In this document: piece by piece, positions 63,859 through 64,000 of the stretch | Layout: each line of letters starts with the position of its first letter | How positions within the stretch are numbered: the first letter of the stretch is position 1 | Source: Glaciimonas sp. | GTDB taxonomy: Bacteria > Pseudomonadota > Gammaproteobacteria > Burkholderiales > Burkholderiaceae_D | Length of the DNA stretch: 64,000 nt | Reading direction: 5' to 3' | Assembly (NCBI GenBank): GCA_012927625.1 | Contig: JABBOV010000012.1 | Span: 281,107 to 345,106, forward strand | Program-made: the position numbers and the translations under genes | Notes under the pieces: model-generated | Told to the model about the DNA's origin: nothing | The model's database searches: none | What the model saw: only the letters and a program-made list of their open reading frames with translations

Positions 63859-64000
63859 GTGTCAAGACCCGCTTGGTTGTATACGCGTTTCACGAACAAA
63901 TCAGGCTTTTCTTGCTGCCATTTCTTGAGTGCCTGAATCGGCGTTTGATGCTTTAAAGCGCGTTGTGGAATGTTGTGGTTGTAAATTTTCACGTAGTTGT
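63819..64000 (-). pseudogene. C-terminal fragment of an IS3/IS481-type transposase (runs off right edge)
   Basis: Minus-strand frame NYVKIYNHNIPQRALKHQTP, then IQALKKWQQEKPDLFVKRVYNQAGL is the integrase-core C-terminus of IS3/IS481 elements. After NQAGLD the frame continues through the antisense of the IS30 fragment to a stop at 63819-63821. This means the native end was cut at the junction. The rest lies outside the window, so whether the copy is complete upstream is unknown. Confidence 0.62.

Noticed and set aside
1..64000. CRISPR array, prophage, toxin-antitoxin or secretion-system locus
   Set aside because: No regularly spaced repeats, phage structural or integrase genes, or paired small toxin/antitoxin frames were found.

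Overview
The window reads as chromosome of a betaproteobacterium, most likely Burkholderiales and plausibly Oxalobacteraceae-like. The reasons are the gene content (DUF3138 porin, alanine/lysine-rich H1-like protein, GNAT-type ornithine acyltransferase, GSH-dependent formaldehyde oxidation, Pst/Ppk/SixA block) and moderate-to-high GC genes separated by AT-rich spacers. The genus call is an inference. No rRNA, tRNA, CRISPR array, prophage or plasmid function was seen.

Region 1 (1-6.4 kb) is a phosphate block: pstA (cut by the left edge), pstC and pstS on the minus strand, and divergent ppk1-sixA, followed by olsB. The exopolyphosphatase ppx lies at 19.1-20.6 kb. All four transcription units (pstS, ppk1, olsB, ppx) carry an 11-bp-periodic Pho box with a -10 hexamer exactly 10 nt downstream. 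They look like one PhoB regulon covering phosphate uptake, polyphosphate turnover and phosphorus-free lipid.

Region 2 (6.9-18.4 kb) is a complete chemosensory operon: sensorless MCP, cheY, STAS protein, cheA, mcp, cheW, mcp, cheW, cheR, cheD, cheB. It sits between ppk1/olsB and ppx. The two mcp genes share a 395-bp identical segment, and the mcp-cheW pair is duplicated.

Region 3 (20.8-38 kb) holds an orphan tungstate-binding protein and then a large minus-strand polyamine locus: spuA/puuD, gamma-glutamylputrescine synthetase, spuC, potF, potG, potH, potI, a DUF3138 porin and puuC. It is followed by a MocR regulator, a second synthetase and an MFS transporter. ACCA(A/C)TTTA repeats mark the promoters. 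The MFS gene is preceded by a decayed copy of the mocR promoter and 5' end.

Region 4 (38-46 kb) is housekeeping: DUF488, pgm, AI-2E family permease, branched-chain amino-acid binding protein, an unknown protein and a DEAD-box helicase. A degenerate intergenic repeat family recurs in the spacers from 35 to 42 kb, with one further copy near 5.5 kb.

Region 5 (46.3-54.4 kb) is the most distinctive part. A PAS/AAA+/Fis sigma-54 activator is divergent from a cytochrome bd operon (cydP, cydA, cydB, cydX, ybgE, an ETHE1-like hydrolase, an SQR-like flavoprotein, a truncated haemoglobin). The operon has a -24/-12 promoter and three TGCCA-N3-TGGCA palindromes. It looks like a sulfide/NO/cyanide-tolerant respiration module under sigma-54 control.

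Region 6 (54.9-64 kb) contains hyi, a ferric-reductase-like protein, remnants of an AraC regulator and of xoxF (lanthanide methanol dehydrogenase), an intact cytochrome c, and the GSH-formaldehyde pathway (frmA, fghA, gfa). A GlxA-type regulator follows. The right end is a graveyard of IS6, IS30 and IS3/IS481 fragments.
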